A stretch of 39,535 nt of DNA from Tateyamaria sp. Alg231-49 (lineage in GTDB: Bacteria; Pseudomonadota; Alphaproteobacteria; Rhodobacterales; Rhodobacteraceae). This document shows positions 24,418-32,940 of this stretch, in pieces (positions within the stretch are counted from its first letter, which is position 1; each line of letters opens with the position of its first letter). The stretch spans positions 1-39,535 of the forward strand of contig NZ_FRFA01000001.1 of assembly GCF_900143535.1 (NCBI RefSeq). The letters are read 5' to 3'. A program made the position numbers and the translations under genes. Under the pieces are notes generated by a model that was not told the origin of the DNA, did not search any database, and saw only the letters and a program-made list of their open reading frames with translations.

Positions 24418-25047
24418 ATGCCACGCGCATTCGCAGAAATTAGTTTTACACCTTCCCTTCTTGCCCTGCAGGCACAAAACGGATCGGCGCAAGGGTATTC
24501 CAAATTTCTTCATCCGGACGCTGAGCGTGGTGATCGGATCGGCCCCGCTGAAGCGGAGTTCATCGCACGCAGAGATGGCTTTTATCAGGCCACCGTTTCA
24601 GATTCTGGGTGGCCTTATGTGCAATTTCGCGGCGGACCCGTGGGGTTCCTTAAGGTGCTGGATGATCAAACGATTGCCTATGCTGATTTTCGGGGAAACC
24701 GCCAATATTTGAGCGCAGGCAATCTTACGGATAATGATCGCGTCTCGATGATCTTGATGGATTACCCAAATCGGCGAAGGCTCAAAGTTTGGGGACGCGC
24801 AAAGCTGATCGCGGCAACCGAAAATCCGGAATTGATAGCCCAACTTCAGGACACGTCCTATCGCGGGCGAATAGAACGCGCCATAGTCATCGCGATTGAG
24901 GCGCTTGATTGGAACTGCCCACAACACATCCCGCAGCGGATGACGTTAGAAGAGCTGGAATCACAGCTTGAACCCATACGCGCCGATCTTTCCCGTCTGA
25001 AATCAGAGAACAAAGAATTAAAATTGGCGCTTGGTCAGACCGACTGA
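24418..25047 (+). CDS. Pyridoxamine-5'-phosphate-oxidase-like flavin-binding protein
   Basis: This 209-residue protein has a split-barrel PNPOx-like fold. The core includes FIARRDGFYQATVSDSGWPY, VQFRGGPVGFLKVLDD and NRQYLSAGNLTDNDRVSMIL, the pattern of the PPOX-class general flavin-nucleotide-binding proteins. A C-terminal coiled coil (LEELESQLEPIRADLSRLKS onward) is expected to pair subunits. It is probably a small flavin reductase or oxidase and not a true PdxH. The start follows CAGGAGCACCCC. It is first in a rightward group with the alpha/beta hydrolase and is divergent from the LysR gene that likely controls it. Confidence 0.85.
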   Translation: MPRAFAEISFTPSLLALQAQNGSAQGYSKFLHPDAERGDRIGPAEAEFIARRDGFYQATVSDSGWPYVQFRGGPVGFLKVLDDQTIAYADFRGNRQYLSAGNLTDNDRVSMILMDYPNRRRLKVWGRAKLIAATENPELIAQLQDTSYRGRIERAIVIAIEALDWNCPQHIPQRMTLEELESQLEPIRADLSRLKSENKELKLALGQTD

Positions 25048-25099
25048 TCAGCGCGTCATATTCTCCCTCACTATCACCACATCCAAAAAGGAAACCAAA

Positions 25100-26080
25100 A
25101 TGACCAATCCGATTAAGTCGGTACTATCCGCGAGCCTTCTGGCTTTGACCCTTGCATCCCCCAACATCGCCGCGTCGCCCGCCTTCGCAGTTGAAACCAA
25201 TGCTGTGATTGATGTTACACAAACGTCGTTTCACTCAGAAATCATAGATGGCATTAGGATCGCATATCGTGAGGCTGGTGATCCGGCCAAACCTACGATC
25301 TTGCTTCTGCATGGCTTTCCAACGTCGTCACACATGTTCCGTAATCTCATCCCCGAACTTGCCGCCAACTACCATGTCATTGCGCCCGACTACCCCGGAT
25401 TCGGGGCGTCAGACATGCCATTGGCAAGGGAGTTTGATTATTCCTTCGCTAAGGTCGCGGACATGATGACCACGCTTTTGGATCGCAAGGATGTCGACGA
25501 CTATTCAGTCTACCTGATGGATTACGGCGCGCCTGTCGGCTTCCGGATGTTTGCGGAACACCCGGAGCGGGTGTCGGGCTTCATAATTCAAAACGGCAAT
25601 GCCTATGAGGAAGGTTTGCGCGAATTCTGGGACCCGATCAAAGCTTATTGGGCTGAACCTTCAACCGAAAATGGCGACGCACTGCGCGGATTTTTGGGAA
25701 TGGAAGCGACGAAATGGCAGTTCACTCATGGCACGCAAAACCCTGATGCGATCAGCCCTGACAATTTCTGGCACGTTCAGTACTTGCTGGATCGTCCGGG
25801 CAATCAAGAGGTGCAACTGGCCATGTTCCTCGACTACGGCACCAACGTAGCTGAATACCCAAAATGGCAGGCGCTGTTTCGTGAATATCAACCGCCGACA
25901 TTGCTGATGTGGGGCAAGAACGACCATATCTTCCCTGCCGATGGCGCACACCCGTACAAGCGCGATCTGGATAACATTGAGTTCCATTTGCTCGATACCG
26001 GTCACTTCGCGCTTGAAGAATTCGGCAGCGATATCGCGGCTGGGATGATCCAGTTCCTAGATCAAAACACCACCCCATAA
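25100..26080 (+). CDS. Exported alpha/beta hydrolase with Asp nucleophile (epoxide hydrolase / haloalkane dehalogenase-like)
   Basis: The precursor has about 326 residues. A Sec signal peptide (MTNPIKSVLSASLLALTLAS, cleavage near AFA-V) sends it to the periplasm. The oxyanion motif is HGFPTSSHMFR. The nucleophile-elbow segment is YLMDYGAPVGF, so the nucleophile is Asp, as in epoxide hydrolases and haloalkane dehalogenases. The acid is probably the Asp of WGKNDHIFP and the base the His of DTGHFALEEF. The ATG at 25100 has AAAAGGAAACC upstream; the frame is open earlier but overlaps the previous gene. Substrate unknown. Confidence 0.88.
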   Translation: MTNPIKSVLSASLLALTLASPNIAASPAFAVETNAVIDVTQTSFHSEIIDGIRIAYREAGDPAKPTILLLHGFPTSSHMFRNLIPELAANYHVIAPDYPGFGASDMPLAREFDYSFAKVADMMTTLLDRKDVDDYSVYLMDYGAPVGFRMFAEHPERVSGFIIQNGNAYEEGLREFWDPIKAYWAEPSTENGDALRGFLGMEATKWQFTHGTQNPDAISPDNFWHVQYLLDRPGNQEVQLAMFLDYGTNVAEYPKWQALFREYQPPTLLMWGKNDHIFPADGAHPYKRDLDNIEFHLLDTGHFALEEFGSDIAAGMIQFLDQNTTP

Positions 26081-26100
26081 CGCGCCAGCAGAACCGGCAG

Positions 26101-26129
26101 ATACCGCATCTTTCAAAGAGTTGCGGTAT
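26101..26129 (+). terminator. Hairpin after the hydrolase gene
   Basis: ATACCGCA (26101-26108) and TGCGGTAT (26122-26129) form a perfect 8-bp stem with CTTT/AAAG pairing inside the loop. No T-run follows, so it may be a 3'-end-stabilising hairpin or weak terminator 20 bp after the hydrolase stop. Confidence 0.45.
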
Positions 26130-26160
26130 CCAGCCTGACTGACTGACAGAAGGAAATACC

Positions 26161-26286
26161 ATGTTCATGACCTCTCATCCTACAATTGCCAGAGTTCCTT
26201 TTTGGAAGCGGATTTACCACGTCATCGCCGCCTATGAGGACTCGATGGATTTTGGTCCCACTGAACGTGTTAAGTCCGCAACTTGA
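26161..26286 (+). CDS. Small hypothetical protein (41 residues)
   Basis: A short frame starts at ATG 26161 (MFMTSHPTIARVPFWKRIYH) with AAGGAAA at good spacing upstream and ends at TGA 26286. It is amphipathic with an aromatic-rich centre and no signal or membrane segment. It follows the hydrolase on the same strand after a hairpin. It may be the N-terminal part of a slightly longer small protein that has been truncated. I do not recognise it. Confidence 0.4.
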   Translation: MFMTSHPTIARVPFWKRIYHVIAAYEDSMDFGPTERVKSAT

Positions 26287-26385
26287 GCATTGGTGCCGAA
26301 CATAGCAAATGACAGGTCCAAGCGCGAAGCAGCCGCCCCCGCGTGCAATCGCGAAGCTCTGATCGCGTGGACTGGAGGCCCGTTT

Positions 26386-27786
26386 TCAATCCCAGTTCGG
26401 TTCAGCAACTTGGATTGGTTCACCCGCAGCCTCAATATCCAAGCCTGCGGCCAAAAGAATATCTTCTCGGTAATGCGGAGCAATTAACTGAACGCCAATA
26501 GGCCGGCCACGTATGCTCCCGGTTGCGACCGAGAGAGATGGGAGGCCGATCGCGGGCAGAGCCCTTTGTGTGAGTTGCGCTTCGAACACCCCTGCGAAGT
26601 CCGCTTCTGACTGCACATCCAACTGCTGGTCGAATGGCAATTCCCCTGAGACAGGGCAGACAACGATCGGGTATTCACGCAAGAACAATGCCCATTCCCT
26701 GACCAGTCCGGCGCGCGCTTGCAGGGCATTCATCAAGCCATCCAGACCGATGTCCCCAGCATCTTTCGACATCTGCTCAAACACAAACTGCGCGTCCGGG
26801 TCCGCCTCCTCTCGGATCAGACCTTTTGCGCCGAACTGTGTTTCCGCCATCCAAAGATGTGCATTGATCTCTGCCGCGGGTCGCATGGGCGGACATTCTA
26901 TCTCATCAACGGTCCAGCCTGCCGCTCTGAGTTTGTCCGCAGCATCAGCCAAAGCCGCACGAATATCTTCTGCCACATGCATCCCATCCGGCGCGACTGT
27001 CAGCGCGGCCCGCTTGGGGAAGTCCTGCTGTGCAAGGGATACTGGCATATACCAAGGGTCGCGAGCATCAGGCGCTACCATGGCAGTCAGCGAGATTGCG
27101 ATGTCTGAGATGCTGCGTGCGATCGGACCGGAGACTGCCATAAGCTGCGCGCCGATATATCGATCCGCAGCGCTTGCATTGTAAGCGGGTACCCGACCAA
27201 GAGACGGTCGCAGCCCATGTAAACCACATGCGTAGGCAGGATATCGGATAGAGCCTGCGATGTCAGTGCCGTGGCCCAACGCACAAATGCCGGCCGCGAC
27301 TGCTGCGGCCGCGCCGCCGGAAGAGCCGCCGGGTGTGATGTCTCTGTTATACGGGTTCAGCGTTTGCCCGTGCAGGCTGTTCTTCGTGAACCAGCGCAGG
27401 GAGAACGCAGGCGTATTCGTACGCCCGACAATCACCCCTCCAGCCTTGCGAATATTCGAGACAACTGGGCTGTCGTGCTGCGCCACCTGATGTTCAAGGA
27501 GGCGTAAGCCGTTGGTGGTCGCATATCCTTTCTGATCGACATTGACCTTGATCGTGACGGGTACACCACACAATGCGCCCGGGTCTTCACCGCGGGCAAC
27601 AGCTTCGTCCACCCGTTGGGCAGCGTGCATTGCATCTTCACGGCAGTCCTGGACAATGGCATTGATCTTAGGATTTACGTCGTCAAGGCGCTCTAAATGC
27701 GTGCCGGCAACTTCAGTCGCGGATATCTTTTTCGAACGCACTGCAGAAGCAATCTCGCTCGCTGTCATCTGCCATATCTGGTTCAT
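26386..27786 (-). CDS. Amidase-signature-family hydrolase
   Basis: This cytoplasmic amidase of 466 residues hydrolyses a carboxamide. The Ser-cisSer-Lys triad is visible: Lys80 in GVPVTIKVNVD, cis-Ser155 in TPGGSSGGAA and nucleophile Ser179 in GTDIAGSIRYPA, matching the spacing in GatA and related enzymes. I start at MNQIWQMTAS (27786), as the five codons upstream are not family-like. It is convergent with the hydrolase group. Because it stands alone without gatB or gatC, a catabolic amidase is more likely than a GatCAB subunit; the substrate is unknown. Confidence 0.9.
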   Translation of the reverse strand: MNQIWQMTASEIASAVRSKKISATEVAGTHLERLDDVNPKINAIVQDCREDAMHAAQRVDEAVARGEDPGALCGVPVTIKVNVDQKGYATTNGLRLLEHQVAQHDSPVVSNIRKAGGVIVGRTNTPAFSLRWFTKNSLHGQTLNPYNRDITPGGSSGGAAAAVAAGICALGHGTDIAGSIRYPAYACGLHGLRPSLGRVPAYNASAADRYIGAQLMAVSGPIARSISDIAISLTAMVAPDARDPWYMPVSLAQQDFPKRAALTVAPDGMHVAEDIRAALADAADKLRAAGWTVDEIECPPMRPAAEINAHLWMAETQFGAKGLIREEADPDAQFVFEQMSKDAGDIGLDGLMNALQARAGLVREWALFLREYPIVVCPVSGELPFDQQLDVQSEADFAGVFEAQLTQRALPAIGLPSLSVATGSIRGRPIGVQLIAPHYREDILLAAGLDIEAAGEPIQVAEPNWD

Positions 27787-27801
27787 TGCACTTCTCCACA
27801 T

Positions 27802-28157
27802 CGTCCACTGCCTGCGCGTGGGTTTATCCGATTTAACGATCTGAGTTTCGCTGCGCCCGCATTAGGCCATATTGTCCGCATAGCATAAGTAGACCGGTTT
27901 TTCGTCACTGTCCGCTTTCGGTGAAAGCAGTCGTTCAGGACCAAAACTTCCAATTTCCGGACACGAACGGCAGCTCAGCGCGTCAAAGCTGCCGTTAGAG
28001 AAAATCGGTCGAATGACTGCATCGAGCCCAGAGTGTACGTTCCAAGTTCGCCGCTCTTCACTCGGCGGGCGTGTAAAATATTCCAATGAGCGGGTTGCTT
28101 AGTGCAATCGGCCAAATGATCAGATTTATCTCTGAGCACCTTGTTGGACCAGAATTT
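27802..28157. other. Intergenic stretch holding the complete palindromic repeat
   Basis: No gene is seen between the amidase start and the small membrane protein. Apart from the repeat at 27927-28020 I recognise nothing. Confidence 0.6.
27927..28020. repeat. Nested palindromic repeat, copy 2 (complete, ~94 bp)
   Basis: The outer arms GCAGTCGTTC (27927-27936) and GAATGACTGC (28011-28020) match at 9 of 10 positions. The inner arms AACGGCAGCT (27966-27975) and AGCTGCCGTT (27987-27996) are perfect with an 11-nt loop. The transcript or single strand would fold into a two-tier hairpin. Partial copies lie at 421-500 and 31774-31822. Confidence 0.75.
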
Positions 28158-28595
28158 CTAATCCCGACGTCGGGCAGGATGCCAGGTCCACATCACGGCA
28201 GCGAGGACAATTGTCAGTGGGATATCGGCCCAAAGATGGGCATGTTCGTTTGGGTAAACGAAGGCCTGCGGTATCATGACGATGCAGTGCAGCAGGTTGG
28301 CAAAAATGCCCCAATCGAACAAGGCGACGTTCCTTTCGGGATCATCGGCCCCACGAACAAGCAAAACAGCCCAGGCGGCATAGAGGGCGACCAGCATGAA
28401 CACGTAAGGATGCAGCCCGTCATAAGGTGACGCGGGATGCGCCGGGCCGATCTGGAGAGTTTCGGGAAGCACCCCCCAGACAAAACCCGGCGAGTAACCG
28501 ACGAACCCCAGGAGCAGGCCGGGCACCAGAGCCCAGCCGACAACCCGCATGGCCGATGAGGATTTCCGAAGATAGGCGTCCTGTGAGCCGCTCAT
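28158..28595 (-). CDS. Small integral membrane protein (DUF6632-like)
   Basis: This 145-residue protein has four predicted membrane helices (about residues 17-36, 62-82, 92-110 and 120-138). Conserved-looking motifs are HPYVFMLVALYAAW and FANLLHCIVMIPQAF. It resembles the uncharacterised DUF6632 family, called from memory and not verified. It starts 24 bp after the stop of the DUF3604 gene on the same strand and is almost certainly co-transcribed with it. Function unknown; a membrane partner of the exported DUF3604 protein is plausible. Confidence 0.7.
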   Translation of the reverse strand: MSGSQDAYLRKSSSAMRVVGWALVPGLLLGFVGYSPGFVWGVLPETLQIGPAHPASPYDGLHPYVFMLVALYAAWAVLLVRGADDPERNVALFDWGIFANLLHCIVMIPQAFVYPNEHAHLWADIPLTIVLAAVMWTWHPARRRD

Positions 28596-28619
28596 GATTG
28601 GCGTCCTCTCAGGGCCGGA

Positions 28620-30548
28620 TCAGGGCGTGTACCAGATCGGCGAGGTATAGGCGCGGTCCTGCACCGTCATCGGCACTTCACTGGGCATCGTGATCCCGAA
28701 CCGCTTCGCGTCGTAGGCCGTCCAGCGCGGCGTGGGTATCTCAATGACGCGCATGTAGTAGAAGGCGCTCTGGCTCGGGTCGAAATCCGGGTCCTCCCAG
28801 TGGACCATAAACATGGTTTCCCCGATCGAGTTGGTGTAGCTCGCATCAGCGACGTCAACGGTGCTGCCGACGGTTCTGTTGCAGCGGCGGTTCTCAATGG
28901 ATCGATTGTCGGAACAGGCGACGTCGTAGATCCGCTCTTCCGTGGTGCCATCGGCATTGAGCCAGCCCTTGATGATCTGTATGCGGTCGAGATTGGCGCC
29001 ATCGGGATCGCGCAAGGCGCGGATCATGAACTTGGGTGCTTTGCTATCGGGGGCGTCTGTCAGGTCCCCGCCCATCGGCACGCCGCGTGCGTAGCCCTGA
29101 GCAGCAAAATCGGGTCGCTGGACTTCATCGGGCCGGAAATCCCAGCCGCCGAAGATCCGGACGGTCAGGCGGGTCCCGGTGCTGGCGTAGACCTCCTTGC
29201 GGGCCATGGCATCGAATATCTCTTCGCGCGTGTTTTCTCTCGCCCACACAGCGACCAGTCCCGACGCGACCAGCTGCCAGTCGTAGACAAGCACCTCGCC
29301 TGTTGTGGCGTTCTTAACGAACACACCTTTGTACCTGTCTGGCGAGGGGTCCTCACTAGGGAGCTTACCAAAGTAATTTTCCTCGCGCGTGGTGGTCATG
29401 CTGACATGGTTATCAGTGCTGCCGATCATCCCGAACTTGAAGGGATTGACCCTAAGCTTCTCCTCCAGCCGGATCCCATTCTTCAGTGTCGACCGGGCGT
29501 ATTCGTACTGCAGCATCCAGTCTTCCTTGGGGTTCCCAAAGGAATCGCCAAAGTCCCAGGTCCCGTAGTCCGCGAACTCGTCGTTGGGCGAAAGGAAGGG
29601 ATGAGCCTCGCCGTCGCCCTTCTCTTGGGTGACCTCCATCAGGGGCTCCCAGCGCGCGCGGCGCTCGGCATAGCCCGCAGTCATATCGCTGCCCTTGATA
29701 ACCTCCGCGTACATCTGGCCGTTGCTGATATTGCCGTTGTGGGGGATTGCCAGGATCTGGCCACCGGTATTCTCTTCGTATGCAGCCATGAACTCCCAAA
29801 GCTTCTCGGGATCACCGCTATCGAAGGCGCTGAACGGAACGATCTGCTTTACGCGATCAGGCCCGTCGCGAAAGATCACGACCCGGTGCAGGTTGGCGCC
29901 CGCCGGGCCAGAGCCGTCTTTCCCATTGCTGACCGTGGACCATTCGTATCCGTTGAGTGCTGTAAAGGTGCCTGGCTGGTTGAACCTTGAGGCAATATCC
30001 ACGACGTCTTCCCAGACGGTCCGGGTAACCTTGGGGTCGGAGAAGCGCGGTACGCCGGACGTGAAATCCTTCTGCATGGAAACAACGGCTTGCCAGGCCT
30101 CCTGCGGGCTACCGTTCATCTTTGCGTACCACTCCTTACCGACGTCGGTTGCCAGCAGCGCGGGGTCTGCCTCGTTGAGCAGCTTGGCAATGCCAAGGTA
30201 TTCCGCATGATCGGTGACCACCAGAAAGTCCAGTGGCCGGACCAGTTGCACCCGCAAGCCTGAGTTGGACGTGACCTCCTCGCCCCGGGCCAAGCGGAAG
30301 CTCACGTCTGGGCTGTTGTTATTCCCTATCATGCCGCTGTCCACGGACAACGAGGAATGGTGGTGGGCATCGCCCCAGAGCACCCGCTGCGGGAAGTGCT
30401 GATCCACATAGGGCGAATAGGGTTCCGGCTTCTCAACCACTCGTCCCTGATCCAGCGTTCCGGTATCTTGCGCCCCAGCCGCGCCACCCAGCAAAGCGAA
30501 AAGTAGAGTGCCTGCGCACAGGGGCTTAGAAATAAGCTTGATCGACAT
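28620..30548 (-). CDS. Exported DUF3604 (PHP-like) protein
   Basis: This 642-residue protein starts at ATG 30548 with AGGAGG-like sequence (complement of CCTCCT) just upstream. It has a Sec signal peptide (MSIKLISKPLCAGTLLFALL, cleavage near AGA-Q). The mature part begins with the family motif VLWGDAHHHSSLSVDSG and later LVVTDHAEYLGI and STDNHVSMTTTREENYFG, the His/Asp sets expected for a PHP-type metal site. Family members are widespread in marine bacteria but not characterised in detail; a periplasmic metal-dependent hydrolase is the working guess. It is followed by the small membrane protein and is divergent from an AraC regulator. Confidence 0.87.
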   Translation of the reverse strand: MSIKLISKPLCAGTLLFALLGGAAGAQDTGTLDQGRVVEKPEPYSPYVDQHFPQRVLWGDAHHHSSLSVDSGMIGNNNSPDVSFRLARGEEVTSNSGLRVQLVRPLDFLVVTDHAEYLGIAKLLNEADPALLATDVGKEWYAKMNGSPQEAWQAVVSMQKDFTSGVPRFSDPKVTRTVWEDVVDIASRFNQPGTFTALNGYEWSTVSNGKDGSGPAGANLHRVVIFRDGPDRVKQIVPFSAFDSGDPEKLWEFMAAYEENTGGQILAIPHNGNISNGQMYAEVIKGSDMTAGYAERRARWEPLMEVTQEKGDGEAHPFLSPNDEFADYGTWDFGDSFGNPKEDWMLQYEYARSTLKNGIRLEEKLRVNPFKFGMIGSTDNHVSMTTTREENYFGKLPSEDPSPDRYKGVFVKNATTGEVLVYDWQLVASGLVAVWARENTREEIFDAMARKEVYASTGTRLTVRIFGGWDFRPDEVQRPDFAAQGYARGVPMGGDLTDAPDSKAPKFMIRALRDPDGANLDRIQIIKGWLNADGTTEERIYDVACSDNRSIENRRCNRTVGSTVDVADASYTNSIGETMFMVHWEDPDFDPSQSAFYYMRVIEIPTPRWTAYDAKRFGITMPSEVPMTVQDRAYTSPIWYTP

Positions 30549-30596
30549 ATTTGCCTCCTGAAAATCCCAAAATATAATCCCGTTCACAACCAAAAC

Positions 30597-30625
30597 TTGA
30601 CATATCTCAAAGCTGTCCGCTTAGC
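30597..30625 (+). promoter_or_regulatory. Candidate promoter for the AraC-family gene
   Basis: TTGACA at 30597-30602 matches the -35 consensus. A weak -10 (around TTAGCA) lies about 18 bp downstream, roughly 40 bp before the TTG start. The -10 match is poor. Confidence 0.3.
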
Positions 30626-30663
30626 ATTACAGGCCAAATGCCAACAAATTTTAGGAGAGACCT

Positions 30664-31662
30664 TTGCCCGATAGTGAATTTTCTGCGTTCTTGCTCGCGG
30701 GGGTCCTCAATGTTTGTGACAGCGACGGCGTTTCTGCCGAAGATGTTCTGGCGGCAGGTGGTGTAACCCCACATTCTCTTCAGGCGCCCGGCGCGACTGT
30801 TCTGCGCAGCAAGGCCGTTGCCGTTTTCGGTGCCCTTGCAGCGGTGTCTCACCGACCAGATGCTGCATTTCGGGCGGGCCTGTGTCTTCCTGTCGAGCGC
30901 TCTTCGGAACTGGTGCAACTGTTCCGTTCGGCACCCGATCTTCTGGCATTGGTCGTCCCGCTGAACGCTGCGCTCGGTAGCGTATGCGGTGGAGTGATTG
31001 GCGTTTCTGTCAGGAAGGACTTTGCGCGCCTTGGGTTCGGATTTCCAACGTGGAACATCAAGCTCGAAGAGCCCTTTCAAGAAGCGGCGGCAGGCGCTGT
31101 CGTCTGTGCGCTTCGCACTCGTTTTGGACCAAACTGGAAACCTGTTCGGGTTCTCATGGGGCACCGGAAGCCCAAACCGGAAATCACAGCTTTCGAGGGC
31201 ATTCAGGTGGTACTCGGAACTCCAGACAATGCGGTAATCCTGAGGGCGGAGGAGGCGAAATCGGAGCCGCGCCTGTCAACGTCCGGTGGACAGGTTTGTG
31301 AACAGATGGAGCCCGGACAGCCGCCCGCGGGCGATGTCGAATTGGCCGACGAGGTCCGCAGGGTTATTCATGGTAGGCTCTTGCTCATGCTGGGTACTGA
31401 ACTGGATGACGTTTCCAAGGTATTTGGAATGTCGGGACGCACCCTGAAGCGTCGTCTCAGTAAAGAAGGGATGTCCCTCAGTTCTATTGTCGAGGACGTC
31501 AGGCTGGCGGAAGCCGAGCGCTTGCTAATCGAAACCAGTTTGCCGATCACCGAAATCTCAGGCGCTTTAGGATACGCGCACTTGCCAAGCTTCACACGAG
31601 CTTTCAAGAGTATAACAGGACGGTCTCCGTCAGATTTTCGAAGCGACTCACGGTCGCCCTAG
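30664..31662 (+). CDS. AraC-family transcriptional regulator
   Basis: This 332-residue regulator starts at TTG 30664 with AGGAG 7 nt upstream. Residues about 20-190 form an AraC-type N-terminal arabinose-binding-like (OruR/ToxT-style) domain. The C-terminal double helix-turn-helix (about 235-327) includes DVSKVFGMSGRTLKRRLSKE, RLAEAERLLIETSLPITEIS and HLPSFTRAFKSITGRSPSDF. It is divergent from the DUF3604 operon and most likely activates it in response to an unknown small molecule. Confidence 0.9.
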   Translation: MPDSEFSAFLLAGVLNVCDSDGVSAEDVLAAGGVTPHSLQAPGATVLRSKAVAVFGALAAVSHRPDAAFRAGLCLPVERSSELVQLFRSAPDLLALVVPLNAALGSVCGGVIGVSVRKDFARLGFGFPTWNIKLEEPFQEAAAGAVVCALRTRFGPNWKPVRVLMGHRKPKPEITAFEGIQVVLGTPDNAVILRAEEAKSEPRLSTSGGQVCEQMEPGQPPAGDVELADEVRRVIHGRLLLMLGTELDDVSKVFGMSGRTLKRRLSKEGMSLSSIVEDVRLAEAERLLIETSLPITEISGALGYAHLPSFTRAFKSITGRSPSDFRSDSRSP

Positions 31663-31709
31663 GGTTGATTTGCGCACGTGGCAAACTCGCCAACGGCGGC
31701 AACTGTAAA

Positions 31710-31736
31710 TGACCGGTTCGTCCTGCAAGCCGGTCA
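31710..31736 (+). terminator. Hairpin after the AraC-family gene
   Basis: TGACCGG (31710-31716) and CCGGTCA (31730-31736) form a 7-bp stem about 50 bp after the stop codon. No T-run follows, so termination is uncertain. Confidence 0.35.
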
Positions 31737-31773
31737 TAGACCGAATTTTGGCCTGCGTCTGCTCTTGGAGTAA

Positions 31774-31822
31774 GCAGTCATTCAGAGCGAAAAGTTTGAA
31801 CTTTCAGTTTTGAACGGCTGCT
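31774..31822. repeat. Nested palindromic repeat, copy 3 (right half lost at IS)
   Basis: It carries the left outer arm GCAGTCATTC (31774-31783) and the start of the inner arm (AACGGCTGCT, 31813-31822). The IS481-type element then begins. The flank before the arm also resembles that of copy 2. Confidence 0.6.
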
Positions 31823-32841
31823 TAGGTGTTCAGTCCCGGCATTTGGTGGATCGGATTTAGGATGAATCGATCAGGCTCTGAAGTCCAGATCTTGCAGATG
31901 TATTCGTAAGGCGTGAGGCCGTTGAGGGTCTTTAGCCTGCGTGCGAAGTTGTATGCGTCCATGAAGTCCACGAGGTGCGTGCGTAGCTGATCATGGCTAT
32001 CGTAGTGGTATCGTTTCACTGTTGCGTCCTTGATCGTGCGGTTCATCCGCTCGACCTGGCCATTGGTCCAAGGATGGTTTGGCTTGGTCAGCCGGTGCTC
32101 GATCCCATTTGCTTCGCAGATCATGTCGAAGCGCATTTGCCGCGAATATGCTGTGTTACGGTTCCGGGGCTGCTCAGCGAACTGGATGCCGTTATCAGTC
32201 AGGATCGTGTGGATGCGATAGGGGACTGACTGAAGCAGACGCTCGAGGAACTCCCACGTTGTCTTGCGATCCGCCTTATCCACGAGTTGCGTGACTGCAA
32301 ACTTACTGGTCCGGTCAATGCCTACAAAGAGATAAAGCTTGCCCTCCACCGTCTGAACTTCCGCGATATCGATATGAAAGAAGCCAATCGGGTAACGCTT
32401 GAACTTTTGGCGCTTAGGTTTGTCGCCCTCGACGTCAGGCAAGCGAGAGATCCCGTGCCGCTGAAGGCAACGATGCAATGCCGACCGGGTCAGATGTGGA
32501 AGCGATGGCTGCAGAGCATAGAGGCAATCATCCAGCGGCAGCAGCGTGTGCCGCCGGAATGCAACGATCATTGCCTCTTCAGCTTCAGTGAGAACGGTTG
32601 AGCGCGGCTCTTTTGGCCCGGTCTTCAAGTCCTCCACCGTCGCCCGCTTGCGCCACTTTGCAACGGTCTTGGGGTTGATACCCAACTCCTTGCTTAGCTG
32701 CGCGAGCGAAGCTTGCGATCGCTGTATTGCAGCTCTGACGGCGTGCGTTGTCGTGGCGCTCCCGTGACGAACTTGTCCCATAATGCTTCCTTCCAAGCCT
32801 GAGAAAGGATCGCACCATCAAACCGCGGGATCAAACACCTA
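31823..32841 (-). mobile_element. IS481-type insertion sequence (~1.02 kb)
   Basis: The ends TAGGTGTTCAGTCCCG (31823) and, at the other side, CGGGATCAAACACCTA (ending 32841) are imperfect inverted repeats around one transposase gene. The left flank is a cut palindromic repeat and the right flank is an orphan IS6 end, so the two flanks do not belong to one uninterrupted target. Confidence 0.85.
31825..32781 (-). CDS. IS481-type DDE transposase
   Basis: This is a transposase of about 318 residues; I start at MGQVRHGSATTTHAVRAAIQ (32781). An N-terminal helix-turn-helix (LAQLSKELGINPKTVAKWRK) precedes an integrase core with FHIDIAEVQT (first Asp), ILTDNGIQFAE (second Asp) and NGQVERMNRTIKDATVKRY (Glu). 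The frame is intact. It reads into the element end, with the stop codon very near the left terminus. Confidence 0.9.
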
Positions 32842-32862
32842 GTTCGAATTGGTCTGACAGCA
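32842..32862 (-). mobile_element. Orphan IS6 left-end relic
   Basis: GTTCGAATTGGTCTGACAGC is the reverse complement of the IS6 left terminus (GCTGTCAGACCAATTCGAAC) and directly abuts the IS481-type element. No IS6 body remains on either side. Confidence 0.6.
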
Positions 32863-32940
32863 ATGTGTCAAAGATTGCACGCGTTTAGGACTGAGCTTGC
32901 AACAAAACGTCACACAAATTCGACTTAGGGAAGTTATCAA

